Shown here one piece after another: positions 18,697 to 29,872 of a stretch of 64,000 bases of DNA. Origin of the DNA: Paracyclopina nana (lineage: Eukaryota > Arthropoda > Copepoda > Cyclopoida > Cyclopettidae). Positions within the stretch are counted from its first letter, which is position 1. Each line of letters begins with the position of its first letter. The DNA is taken from the NCBI GenBank assembly GCA_019096065.1, contig JAGUCH010000002.1, positions 4,600,501-4,664,500 of the forward strand, written 5' to 3'. The notes beneath the pieces are model-generated. The model was given only the letters and a program-made list of their open reading frames with translations, searched no databases and had not been told where the DNA came from. The position numbers and the translations under genes were made by a program.

Positions 18697-21600
18697 TCAG
18701 TCGACAATAGCCACTATAGTCGCGTTTGGAGACAAAGGCTCTGTTATGACCACATTTTGGATAGTAGTCACTTTTTCCTTAGTGGGAGTTGCCCACTTGA
18801 CCACTTGAACGATGATATTGTCTGAACTCGTCTCAAGATTCTGTTCCTTCTCCTTTCTTACTTTGGCCTTCTTTTGCTTTGACTTCTTCAAAGACTTGCA
18901 GTTTTCAATCTTTTTCCACTTTTTGTTCTGACATAGCACATATGTGGAGCCATTTTTGGTGAATTGGTCGAGCACTTCTTTCTGGTTCTGCTCATCCAAG
19001 TCGGGGATCACAGGAGGGTTTTTTATTTTCTTCCAGATCTCAGGCTGATCAACTTCATCCGGTGACATGTCATGGCGCCATTTGAAATGCCTAAATAGGC
19101 GCTGTTTGTCCACAAAACCCATGCGAGTGCCGTTTGCAAAACATAGATAACAGTTGAGCGGCCACACTTTGGAATGGACCTGCGAAGCATTTACGAATTT
19201 AGTTGAAAAGATGCTGAGGAGAGATTGCATTGGAAGGTCATTTACAAATGTCATCAAACATGAAGCAAGTTCACACGTAGATGTGCGTGGAAATTGCCTG
19301 AATATGCATTAAACTACAAATTACCTCGCTTATTAAATGAATGAATTCATTTTTTAAAGCACTGCAATTTGAAATGAGCTATTGAGATGGTTTAGTAAAA
19401 AAAAGTGCACTTACGGTTTTTATGTGATGCACAGTGTCATATTTCTTGTAGGAAATAAAGTCACATTGTTCACATTTGTATTGGGTCTCATCGACATTTT
19501 GATACTTGAGGTGGACACGATTATTGTGCTGCTTCCTTTCAAAAGGGACAAACGACCAATAAGAGCACTATAAAAGAAATATTTTATAGAAGGTACAGTA
19601 TAAAAGTTGTACTAATTCGACTTACGCCTTCAACTTCACAAAAATAAGATTTGAAAAGCTCGTGATGCTTCTCCCTCAAATGCTGCCCACAAACTTCATT
19701 ATCCCTAAAATCACACAAAGTTGAACCTTTTTTATCCATTTCTGTTTTTCTGCTATACATACTCAAGGCCGATTCTGCAAACCGGGCAGAAATATCGCCA
19801 CTGGTCCGGATGCATGTGGCCAATATGCCACTTGATACGCTTGTAGGAACATGGTCCATAGGTGCAATAAATGCAATACGACCTAAAAATTGAAAATACT
19901 AGCACAATCTTAGGCGAGCTTTAAATCAAAGACCTACTTCATGGAATCCGCAGACTTGTCAGAATCTCGTGGATACACTATAGGTTTTTTTATCACGCTT
20001 TGAATTCGTTCGGAATTGGGAATTACTGGAGTTGCACTTAACATTTGTCTCTTCATATCAACTGGTACTCCATCTTCGTCCAATTTTCGCTTCAAAGCTT
20101 TATAAGTATGCTCAGCTCTGACGTGAGCCTGCAAAATACCTTTGGAGTTGGCAAAAAATGGACACAAGTGGCAGAGTATTGGTTCTTGTTTCACATAAGT
20201 GCCATCGTAGCTGGCGTCGCTCTTCTTCCGCCGGGCTTTCCTGTACTCCTTTGTGATTTCACAGTTCAGCGCGTGCAATTCAAAGAAATGCGTTTCAAGG
20301 GCTGCAAAGTCTTCAAAAGTGGTCTCTTTGCATTCAGGACACTCTTTGTTCTCCCCACTATTTTTGGCATATTTTTTGAGTTCCAAGACTATTTTTGTCT
20401 TGACAGTACAAGTATGAGAATCTAGCGTTTCCTCGGTCAAATATACCGTCAGACATAGCTTGCACTTGTACGTCTCCAGGTTAATATCATGCTCAAATTC
20501 CACATGTCTCAATAGCCTGTTTCTCGTCGGGAATTCCGAGTTGCAGTGGGGACAGATATATTTTGCCTTTTTGTCTGCAGGCGGGGCCAAAACTTGCATG
20601 ATTTCCTCTATTTCTTGCTCTGTTGCGTCATGGGCCGTTGCGAGATGTTTGACGAAGCGTCGGCGTTCTTTGATCGTCACTTCACACTTTGGGCACGAAT
20701 ACCTTCTTTGATTTAAATGAACGGTTTGAATGTGCGAACGGAGGGACTGAATTGTCCCACCGATAAAGTCGCAGTATTCACAATTGGATTGATTTGCGCG
20801 GAAATGATACTCTTTCATGTGCCTCCTATAACTTTTCCACGTTTGAACTGTGCGGAAGCACAAATTACACCTGAAATAAGTGATGACATAACAAAAAGCA
20901 AACGCTTCCAAAATGTAAATCAGCCTTACATAATTTTGTCCTTTGCAAGCTCCACAGGAGCTTTGCTATCTCGGTATTTTTCCATCAGTCCTTGCTTCTC
21001 TATCAAAGGTGCTAACTTAGCGTAATCGCACCTCTTCACAAGTCGGAAGACTCCTTTCGGTAATTTCACTAGTTCCAATTTTGCAAGTTTAGTTTCATCT
21101 GCATTGGACTCGTTCACATCCTTTTCTAAAGTCTTCACGGTTTGTTCTTTGTCATCTTCTTCAACATGTTCTTCATCGGCTGCTCTGTTCAGTTCATTGA
21201 CTAAATCCTCCTCGCGAGTGATTTCAAAGTTGTCGTCACTGCTATAGTGGGCATTCTCATCAGGCAAGTCAAATTCAATGGGCTCTTCATACTCGTCCGA
21301 TGGTTCTTTCTTATGTTCAGCCTTAATAGTGCTAGACCTCCTGAGCTTAATCTTAACTGGCTGTTTGACAGGCTCTTCAACTTCTTTCTCTTCACCATCA
21401 GGTACGTAATCATCGTTATCATTGTCATCAAACGGTTCATTAGCAGCAGCATCGTCTTCGTCTTCAGAAATGAAGCCTTCTGCTTTTCTGATGACTTCCT
21501 TGACGCTAAGTATTTTCATCGACTGCGAAGAATCTTGAAATACTTCAGTCTGAATACCAGGAATGGTGGCAAGTTCTTGCAAAAGCTCTTCATATTCTTC

Positions 21601-21729
21601 CGTGTCAACTTCGACTTCGACAACATCTGTGGACGACCATTCAATGTCATTGGTTCCTAGGCTAACTTCAAGGTTTTCCACTGTTTCGATTTTGATGATT
21701 GGCTCCGCAGAGACTGCCAATGGGTCCAT
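18697..21729 (-). CDS. Multi-C2H2 zinc-finger protein
   Basis: Six exons: 20930-21729, 19938-20870, 19763-19882, 19626-19704, 19415-19567 and 18697-19179. All junctions keep frame; total 855 aa. Residues 1-265 are strongly acidic with no fingers. From the second exon on there is a series of C2H2 or C2H2-like fingers: CNLCFRTVQTWKSYRRHMK, CEYCDFIGG...HIQTVH, CPKCEV...HLATAH, CPHCNSEFPTRNRLLRHVE, CKLCLTVY, CPECKETTF...HFFELH, CHLCPFFA...HVRAEH, then CIYCTYG, CPVCRIG, CEQCDF and CYLCFANG. The tail is lysine-rich. Fingers of the form CxxCxF/Y with H-x3-4-H separated by irregular linkers suggest a nuclear DNA-binding regulator. Finger order did not let me name an orthologue. Confidence 0.88.
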
Positions 21730-22275
21730 TTTTCTCCTCGTTCTTTGAATTGAAGATAAAAATTCAAATTACATCACGATATCACTGTTTTCACCCAAGT
21801 TATTACTGAAAAAATCAAAATCAAAACAAACTTCTTGAAAACTCTACAAGAGATCGATTTTAACGTCGAACTTTCCCATCATAACAAATAAATGGGATTG
21901 TTTGCAGTGCTATCAGTAAATATGATGAAAATATCCGTTTAAATTATTGTCTTTATTATCATTATTTTGTATTTTTTCTAATATTTTCAATTTGAAACGC
22001 TCATTATATCCAATGAATTATCGGTTCATGCCTTAAATATTTTAGTACTTTAGTTTGCTGAAAAAGTATAGCGCCTTACGCACAAAAGAATTGGGCAAAT
22101 AGTTCGCTTCTTTATTTGTAACGCTCGCCTTGGTTTCACAACAAATAAAGTAAACAAAAGTTAAAATTGTGAACGATGATTCAAGTGTGGCTTGATTCCG
22201 ATGATCAATTTGGGTTTGTGTGGAATGTTGAAGGTGAGAGGGTCAATAATTGTTGAGGACAGCTAAAACGTGAAA
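21730..22275. promoter_or_regulatory. Divergent promoter region, zinc-finger gene and NARS2
   Basis: About 545 bp of AT-rich DNA between two divergent start codons. It has no coding frame. It must carry the promoter of the NARS2-TSEN34 unit and that of the zinc-finger gene. No individual element can be called with confidence. Confidence 0.4.
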
Positions 22276-23742
22276 ATGGTTCACTTGCTAAAACGATTCG
22301 CGTGCGTCCCAAAGAGATTTTGCTACACCAAAGTTCATGTGCATGACGCGCTCAAGGTGGAGAATATTGGCAGAAAGTTGACTGTTCAAGGGTGGGTTAA
22401 AGCTGCCAGGCTTCAGAAGAGCAACACTTTCATTGACATTGACGATGGGCTGACAATCGGTGGGCGGAAATTGCAACTTGTTGCCAACACAGAAAATGTC
22501 CCAAGTAGCCTTTCTTACCACAGTGCTATCCAAGCCAAAGGTGTGCTAAAGAAGAGTAATCATCCAGCTCAAGAAGTGGAGCTTGAAGCTGATGCCATCG
22601 AAGTGGTCACGGCTATTTCTGACATGTCAGAGTACCCATTTCAGCCTAGGAAAAGATACGACGACGATCATCCAAGAGCTTTTCCGCATTATCGTGCTAA
22701 ACTCAACGACTTTGCTTGCATGCTAAGACTAAGAAGTGGTTTAAGCCATGCATTCCACGACTATTTCCGCTCCAAAGGCTTCATTCAGATTCATACACCT
22801 ATCTTGACGTCCAACGATTGCGAAGGTGCTGGTGAGCTTTTCCAAGTCCTGCCTGCCAATGAATCCGTGTCAAAAGCGATGCAGAAGGAGAGCGTGAAGG
22901 ATATCAAAGAAGCTTATTTCGATGCCAAAGTGTTCCTCACAGTGTCAGGCCAGTTGCATCTGGAAGCAATTTGCAACGGACTGGAAAAGGTGTACACCTT
23001 CAATTCTGCATTCAGGGCAGAAATGGGCAGAAGTAGAAAACATTTGTGTGAATTCAGCATGATAGAGGCGGAGGTGGCTTTTTTCGATGACATGAACGAC
23101 CTCCTAAAGTTGCAAGAAAACCTCATCAAAACTGTCATTGAGCAGACGTTATTCACGCATGGAGGAGACATCGATACCTATTTGAAACTGAACTCACAGA
23201 AGCAAAGAGTCAGGCAAAAAGGCGTGGAGAACTCTCTGGAGCACATTGAGAACGTCTTGAAGAATCCGTTTGTCGTTTTGACGTACAATGAGGCCTTTGA
23301 TATCCTAGAAAGGGCCAGCAAGCCCTGGTCAACTAGACCCGACAGACAATCAGGCTTGGGCAACGAACACGAGATCTATTTAGTTGAAAAGTACTGCTCA
23401 CACGTGCCGGTCTTTATCGTCGATTGGCCCAAGAACCTCAAGGCTTTTTATGCGAGAAGATCAAAGCACGATAGTGAAATCGTGCATGCTAGCGACCTGC
23501 TATTTCCTGCAGTGGGAGAGCTTTCGGGTGGTTCTTTGCGTGAACACGATCATGCTGTCCTCAGCGAAACGGTGCAAAACCTTAGTGAGATCCAGTGGTA
23601 TTTAGACTTACGAGGCGCAGGGGCAGCTCCCATGGGAGGATTTGGTCTCGGCTTTGAACGGCTCGTCCAATTTCTGCTCAAAATACCAAATATTCGAGAC
23701 ACTGTTCCATTTTCACGTAGTCCTCACAATTGCCGACTATGA
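22276..23742 (+). CDS. NARS2: Mitochondrial asparaginyl-tRNA synthetase
   Basis: An intronless 488-aa class IIb synthetase that charges mitochondrial tRNA-Asn. The N terminus (MVHLLKRFACVPKRFCYTKV) is basic and hydrophobic, as expected of a mitochondrial presequence. An OB-fold anticodon-binding domain follows (VQGWVKAARLQK, residues about 35-125). The catalytic core has motif 2 FRAEMGRSRKHLCEFSMIEAE (Arg binding ATP) and motif 3 GFGLGFERLVQFLL. The C-terminal SRSPHNCRL matches the family's terminal segment. I chose the ATG at 22276; the frame is open a few codons further up only from a GTG. The stop TGA (23740-23742) is followed at once by AATAAA and, 16 bases later, by a TTTTCAG acceptor just before TSEN34, so the two genes look like one transcription unit. 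Confidence 0.96.
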   Translation: MVHLLKRFACVPKRFCYTKVHVHDALKVENIGRKLTVQGWVKAARLQKSNTFIDIDDGLTIGGRKLQLVANTENVPSSLSYHSAIQAKGVLKKSNHPAQEVELEADAIEVVTAISDMSEYPFQPRKRYDDDHPRAFPHYRAKLNDFACMLRLRSGLSHAFHDYFRSKGFIQIHTPILTSNDCEGAGELFQVLPANESVSKAMQKESVKDIKEAYFDAKVFLTVSGQLHLEAICNGLEKVYTFNSAFRAEMGRSRKHLCEFSMIEAEVAFFDDMNDLLKLQENLIKTVIEQTLFTHGGDIDTYLKLNSQKQRVRQKGVENSLEHIENVLKNPFVVLTYNEAFDILERASKPWSTRPDRQSGLGNEHEIYLVEKYCSHVPVFIVDWPKNLKAFYARRSKHDSEIVHASDLLFPAVGELSGGSLREHDHAVLSETVQNLSEIQWYLDLRGAGAAPMGGFGLGFERLVQFLLKIPNIRDTVPFSRSPHNCRL

Positions 23743-23769
23743 AATAAAAATGGCTACTTTTCAGATTCT
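23743..23769 (+). promoter_or_regulatory. Intercistronic 27 bp: poly(A) signal plus 3' splice site
   Basis: Between the NARS2 stop and the TSEN34 ATG there is only AATAAA (23743-23748), a short spacer, GGCTACTTTTCAG ending at 23764, and five bases before the ATG. This is the layout expected where cleavage/polyadenylation of an upstream cistron is coupled to spliced-leader addition on the next. No conventional promoter fits in the space. Confidence 0.6.
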
Positions 23770-24644
23770 ATGTCATTGAGAAAACACCATCGTATTGTTG
23801 GTGCTTTCATAGGAGCCCTTGGGAGAGCTCCCAGACAAATACAGCAGTCAGGCCTGCCCCTAATCTTATCGAATGAGGAAATTGCTTTATTAGTAGCTGA
23901 AGAGCTGGTCACGCTCGTCAGGTTCAGCGATCCTCAAACACTGAGCGAGGGCTACGCCAATAAGTTGCAGCTCCATTATCAAATGAGCTATCAGGATCAA
24001 ATTGAAATATTCAGGGCAGCTAGAGAGCAAGAGATACTCAATATGTCCGAAAAAATTGTTCAGGGAGCTTTAAAGAAGAGGAAAAGAGAGGAAAATGTGA
24101 TGATGATAGCCGAGACAGAGGAGAGGAAGCAAAAAGCCCATGACCAAATAATTAAAGGTCAAATTGCAAACATTGGCCAACTCCCTGAGGCTCAGTCATT
24201 AGTGCAAACGTTCACAGGTAAATTAAACTCAGATTACCATTTTTTCATGCAAGTTGCACATGCTTAATATTTGCAGAGCAACCGTGGATTAATTTCGAGG
24301 CGAACAAAGTTGTGATTGAAGATTGGCAGTTCATTGGTCTAGACGTGAAAAGGCTGACCTTTCATGATTTATGGAATAGGGGCTTTTATATCACGGATGG
24401 CACAAAGTTCGGAGGACACTTTCTGGCGTACCCAGGAGACCCTATGTTATTCCACGCTAAATACATTGTGATCTGCTTTGAGAACCCTGAAGAAATCTTC
24501 TCCATGACTGAGAGAGATTTAGTCGCCAAATCTCGCCTTGGAACAAACGTAAAGAAAACCGTGCTCCTAGCATACGTAACTGATGATGAAAACATTAATT
24601 ACAAATCCCTGAGATGGACTGACAGCAAAAAGTCAAGGGAATAA
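23770..24644 (+). CDS. TSEN34: tRNA-splicing endonuclease subunit TSEN34
   Basis: Exons 23770-24217 and 24277-24644 (phase-1 intron, GTAAAT...TTTGCAG) give 271 aa. TSEN34 is the catalytic subunit that cuts the 3' splice site of intron-containing pre-tRNAs in the TSEN2/15/34/54 complex. The C-terminal endonuclease fold is clear: DLWNRGFYITDGTKFGGHFL with the catalytic His in GGHF, LAYPGDP carrying the catalytic Tyr, and a Lys in the NVKKTVLLAYV strand. The N-terminal part has the family's RIVGAFIGALGRAPRQ segment and a charged helical linker. The gene follows NARS2 by 27 bp. Its stop TAA (24642-24644) is embedded in AATAAA, and RFC1 ends on the other strand 7 bp away. The downstream position in a pair suggests co-expression of two tRNA-related enzymes. 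Confidence 0.95.
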
Positions 24645-24651
24645 AAAGCAT

Positions 24652-27342
24652 TTATTTGGCCTTTTTGCCGCGACCTTTACCCTTCTTTTCTGGAGTTGGT
24701 TTCTTTTCAGCAGCCTGATTCTTCTTGGCTGGAGCCCTTTTTACCTTAGCTTTTATCATGGCATCACCAGCAATGCTGTCATCTTTTTCATCTTCCTCAT
24801 CGTCATCTTCTTCTTCATCGATACCAAGAGATGGTGGTGCTGCATCAACTTTCACCTTCTTGGTCACGGTTGACACCTTGGCGTAGGGTAGTACGACATC
24901 CTTATTGTATGCTCGAGTAAAAGCGGCCTTCACTTTTGACTCGATTCCCTTCATGGGATCGGCCTTGTCTGGCCAAGCTGTGACTTCGAGCAAATTGTCC
25001 AGATCTTCACGCATCAGAGAATAAAATTCCATAGCTTTCACCGAATCAGCCACTCCGTCAGAACCACTAGTTTTCATAGGCATGATTATGGCATTTCGCA
25101 AATGCTGAGCAAAGTCCTGATTCAACGACGACTTGGAAAGGCCAGCACTCAACCTGGTGTGAACTTGCAGCTCTTGGTAAATTCGGTCGAATTTGTTTTG
25201 CCTGGAATATTTTCCAAGCCACTGAAACAAATCGGAAACTGTGAGGGTTCATAGAAGTGAAATGTAGCAAATTACCCACCTGGGGAAATTGAATTTGTCC
25301 AGCCACGTGGCCTGCCATGTACTCTCCTGGAATGACCGATGCAAACACGGCCTCAGTTGGCAAAAGGGACCAGGCATTCTGTGAACGTATTGTTCGCTCG
25401 ATGAGGTCTCCATACGCAATGGAGTCAGCAGCCCTGCTCGTCAGGATCATGGTTCTCTTTTTGTTGAACTTGGCTGCATCTGGCACTGACAACAAGTAGT
25501 TTTCTTGCACGAACAAAGGGCCCAAGCTAGAAAATAAATTGTAAGAGACTGCCTACAAGGAACTTGAATAGAAAATTAATGAAATACCTGTAGTCGTGGA
25601 AAAACAAATCTGACTTGTCATTCAATGTCATTCCTTTATGATCAGACGAACTGAACACTTTCCTAGTGACATCCCAAGGTCCAATCTTAATGGAGGTTTT
25701 CTTGGATGCTTCCGCCTCCTTTTTGGCTCCATCCACCGTCACTTTTTCGGTCTTGGCTTTAAGCATGGAGAGATGGTGCAGAACTTGACGGATATCTTGA
25801 TTACAGCCCACAATCAGTTCCATTAGCGAGGCAGGGTCAACTTTTATCTTTTCCTTGAAACATATTGACATCATGGCAGCCTTGATTTGCTCTGCTCTTG
25901 GCCTTTGAAAACGAAGGTCAAAGCAATGATTGGCCAGGCTCCGAATTTTCTGATGATTTCTATCGTTGCACATGCAAATCACAGGAACCTTGGAGTTTTT
26001 CAGCAATTGTATTAACTCAGCCATTCCGCCGCGATCTTCATTACCGGCCATGCCATCTACTTCGTCCATGAGCAGAACGCGATTCTTGGACGTCTTTGAC
26101 AGCGAAGTGTTGTTCAATGCATCACTCAAGCAAGAATCAAGCATCTTTTTGGACCTTGTATCGGAAGCATTCAGCTCCATGATGTCGAGGCCTAATTCTT
26201 TGGCCACTAAGTAAGCAGTCGTTGTTTTTCCGACGCCAGGTGGGCCAGACAGTAAAGCTGCTTTGGCCCACGAGCCATCATCGCTATGGCTGGCAAATGG
26301 GGGTGGCTTGGGCACTCTTTTCCCATTATTGAAAATGTTGTTTTTCGGCCAGTTCCTTAGCCAAGTAATGAGTTTGTTCATGTTACTTTTGTCACCTTGC
26401 TGGCCAATGATGGACTTGAGACTCGTAGGCTTGTACCTATCCACCCATAATTGACTGTCTAAGGATATCTCTTCAGCTTTGCCAATCGCCGTAACAGCTT
26501 TAGAGGGTTCAACAATAGGACCTGTCTTGGGTTTTGCAGGACAAGTAGCCTTGGGTTTGACAGGGCTTGAAACTTCTGACTTTCTAACATTAGAATTGGG
26601 AAGATCGGCCTTCTTCGCATGCCCATTGGTAACTTTCTTTTTGTCCGAAGCCATTGTTTTGGGGCTCACCCTAGAGCCGTTTTTCTTCGCAACCAGCGGA
26701 CTAGATATGGTGGCTTTTTCAGGACCGCTACCCATATTTTGCTCTTCCTTGATTTTAGTAGGAGAAAATTCATCTTTTTTCGCCTTTTTTCGAGGCGAAG
26801 GCTTAGCTGTTTCTTCAGCATTGGACTTAAGCATGGCGCTAAAATCAGGATCATCGTGCAGTTCTTCATCTGGAACCTTTCGCTTCTTTTCTTCTGGTTT
26901 TTTAACACACGCCTTTTCAGATGTCTTAGGTTTTGATGTTTTGGCAAAAAAGTCTTTTGGGTCGACTTCCTTCATGCTAACTGCAGTTTCTTCTTTGCCT
27001 TTTGCTGTTTTCTTTTTGGCCTTCGGTGCAAAGTCGTCGTCTGACGAAGAAACAATTCAAAAGTGATATTACGTAAAAAAAATCCCTTCAGCTTACCAGA
27101 GTCAGACATCATTGCCTTGGACGGTTTTTTTACAGGCTTAGCAGTCTTCCTATTTTGGACTACGTCATCTTCGGAGTCAGACGAAAGCACCACAGGCTTA
27201 GGCCTTTTCTTGCCCTTTTCGGTGGCGGCCTTGGTATCACTTTTCTCATTTCCTTTAGTTTTCACCGTAAAAAAATTTCGTATATCCTAAAAATACACAA
27301 TTAGAAAAGTTTTACAGTGGGTCAAAGCGATTAACTGACCAT
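24652..27342 (-). CDS. RFC1: Replication factor C large subunit RFC1, lacking BRCT
   Basis: Exons 27340-27342, 27097-27286, 25588-27040, 25280-25526 and 24652-25221 give 820 aa, shorter than human RFC1 (about 1148). RFC1 leads the clamp loader that puts PCNA on primed DNA. The start MDIRNFF is the family's N-terminal PIP-like box; the ATG alone forms the first coding exon (ATG|GTCAGT). A long Lys/Ser/Pro-rich region follows, then LWVDRYKPTSLKSIIGQQG, Walker A GPPGVGKTT, ELNASDTRSK, Walker B VLLMDEVDGM, the SRC-like CNDRNHQKIRSL segment, and the C-terminal collar domain. The tail is acidic then basic (AKKNQAAEKKP). Between the PIP box and the AAA+ module no BRCT domain can be found. The stop overlaps the poly(A) signal AATAAA. 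Confidence 0.95.
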
Positions 27343-27742
27343 AATTTGGATTGGGCTGCAATTAGACGAAATATTTAAAACTGAAAAATATACAAAATGT
27401 TCCCCGCTTGTTTACGAGCAGGGAACTGAAAATTTGGAGGGAAATCATGGCTTCCAGGTGAAGTATTTGTTCATGACATTTTTCTACTTGATCTACTATG
27501 TACTATGGATATTCTCAAAGCTGTCAACTTTGCCATCATTTGTTCATTCTATATTTTGATAGAAATATTTGGAATTAAATATAAAAATTTACAGAGTTTT
27601 CCATTTTCAATGTGGCGTTTTTGGTGGAAACTCGGGTATTTGAAAAGAAAGTCAGCGAACAGCGCTCACTATCATAACAATCATAAAACCGAAAAGACGT
27701 TTCAAAATCTGACTTTCCTCAGTTGTGAAAAATTGATCTAGA
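27343..27742. promoter_or_regulatory. Divergent promoter region, RFC1 and SUN gene
   Basis: About 400 bp of AT-rich DNA between the RFC1 ATG (27342, minus) and the SUN-gene ATG (27743, plus). It carries no coding sequence. A GATCTAG directly one base before the SUN ATG resembles a 3' splice site. Confidence 0.35.
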
Positions 27743-29616
27743 ATGAGCACAAGGGTTCGTCGCACGTTGATAGATGACAGTCCTCCGAGGCGATCCCCGA
27801 GATTATCAAGCAAAGATGTCACCTCGAGGAGCCTAACCCAAAGCACCCCAGCGAAAAAGCGAGTGCCGACTCCACCCAGAGTGAAAAAGACCAACTTGAT
27901 AGTGCCGCCTCCAGAGCCACCAGGCAAGCCTTAGCTATTGCAGCAAAAATCTTTTGATTCCAATATTGCATCTTATTCTAGCTAAGACCGGTGTCTCCGA
28001 ATTTTCTGAAGATGAATCTGAGCCTACGGCTGATAGACCCTTTTCTAATACTGGAGTGTCAACTATTCGTCTTTGGCAGAATCGTCTTTGGGAGTCATTA
28101 TTGAATGCTAAGGACAAAGGCCGCAAGCAGCCTTTTGACGATGACGATTCCTGGAGCAGAAGGAATCTGTTTGCTCTCTTTGTTCTCATTCCATTCATGA
28201 CTGTCTTGTTAGCATTATCAGTATGGTCAATGTATAGTGGCGTTAATTTAATGGACACCGCCATTGGATGGCCAGTCAGTTGGCTCAATGTTCCCTATGT
28301 GGCAGTTATGAGTATATTTTCTCAAAAAAATATCGCCCACAAAACTCAAAGCCTGGATGTCGACTTGTTGATTGACCGCATTCTTGCTAATGACAAGTTC
28401 AACGAGATAATAGCTGCAAACGACCATGATAAATTAATGGGCTTCACTAAATCGCGGCTTGAGTCCATGGAATCCGAGTTGAGAGCATCGAATGAAGCAT
28501 TGTTCAGGGAAATGACTCTGAAAATTGATGCTGCAAAGGCAACTGCAGAAAATATCAAAACTATTGAACCTAGTAGTTCACTTGAAGTCTTAAAGCAAGA
28601 AATGAAGCAACTCAAAGCAGTCATCGGAAGTAATGACAACAGTGATATTGCTGCATTACAGTCCAAGGTTGAAGAACTGATGCGGAAGCAAGTGGAGCTC
28701 GCTGACACTTTGGCCAATTGCAAAAATCAAGTTCCCTCAAGAGAACAGCTGGAACAAGACTTGGCGGATGCCTTGAAAGAAGCTCTTATGGTCCAAAACA
28801 ATGATCTGATTACCAAAGATGAGTTGTCGTCAAAATTAGCTGAAGCTCAAAAGAGCCTCAAGTTTGGCCTGGAAACTGAAGTATTAGAAAAAGTTCGCAA
28901 TGATCCTGTAATCATGGAAAAAATGTCTTCATTGGCTTACCAAAGCGGAGGTTGGCACCATTTTTCCAAGGATGACGTTGTTAGCATTGTGCATGAGGCG
29001 TTGACGGTTTATGATGCTGACAAAACTGGTCTATTTGATTTTGCTCTCGAATCAGCTGGTGGGACCATCGCATCAGTTCGGTGCACTGAAACGTATGATG
29101 TGACGCGAGTAAGTCAATTCGCCTTGATGCTAAATACGTGACTTAATTGCGAAATTTCTCTAGGCTGTTTACCATGTCATGGGCTTCCCGATTTGGTGGG
29201 AAAGGCAAAATCCTCGCACCATCTTGCAGCCAGGTTCAAGCCCCGGCCAGTGTTGGGCATTTAAGGGCAATAAAGGCTGTGTGGTGATAAAGTTGAGTAA
29301 TCCAGTAGAAGTGACAGGGGTGACACTTGAGCATATCCCAAAAAGCTTAAGCCCTGATGGCAACATCGCTTCGGCACCCAAGAATTTTGAGGTATTTGGC
29401 CTAGACTCGATAGAAGATTCAAATCCGACTGTTCTTGGCAATTTCACATATGACACGACCGACAATCCAGTACAGACCTTCATGCTCAACGCTCCACTGC
29501 AGAAATCGTTTCCTTTCGTGGAGCTCAAAGTTTTGACCAATTATGGACATCCTGATTACACGTGCATCTACAGATTTAGGGTGCATGGCAAATTAGGTGG
29601 TGACGATATTGTTTGA
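27743..29616 (+). CDS. SUN-domain protein of the inner nuclear membrane
   Basis: Exons 27743-27923, 27982-29108 and 29164-29616 give 586 aa. The first intron has a GC donor (CAG|GCAAGC), supported by frame. SUN proteins span the inner nuclear membrane and pair with KASH proteins in the LINC complex. Seen here: a basic Ser/Pro-rich nuclear N terminus (RRSPRLSSK), a transmembrane segment at about 122-143 (NLFALFVLIPFMTVLLALSV), a luminal coiled coil (about 180-400), and a C-terminal SUN domain (about 415-586) with GQCWAFKGNKGCVVIKLS, the following VTLEHIP motif, and the closing CIYRFRVHG. The domain order matches SUN1/2 and Drosophila klaroid; I do not choose between paralogues. AATAAA lies at 29623-29628, right after the stop. 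Confidence 0.93.
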
Positions 29617-29872
29617 AGAAAAAATAAAACTAAATATATGATAAACCATTAGCCACTGATGCAATATATCGCTCCATTTAGCCATGACTGCTATTAAGCT
29701 TGCAATATTTATCTTGTATTTCAGACAGAATGCAAAAAATCATATCATACTTTTTTGGCCAAATATTTTTGCATGTCTGCTGTGACTTTGCATCAAATCA
29801 TATGGGAAAAAAGAGCTTTCACCGTTTTTCTTCTTTTCTTCATTTTTTTGGGTGGGAAAACTCGCTGATTAT

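Noticed and set aside
22276..24644. Bacterial contamination or horizontal transfer to explain the operon-like gene pairs
   Set aside because: TSEN34 has a spliceosomal intron, VPS25 and GALNT are eukaryotic-only, and the neighbours are ordinary animal genes in the same strand of DNA.
26479..27066. 195-codon plus-strand ORF opposite RFC1
   Set aside because: It is a shadow of the Lys/Ser-rich RFC1 linker, giving a Phe/Leu/Ser-rich product without features.
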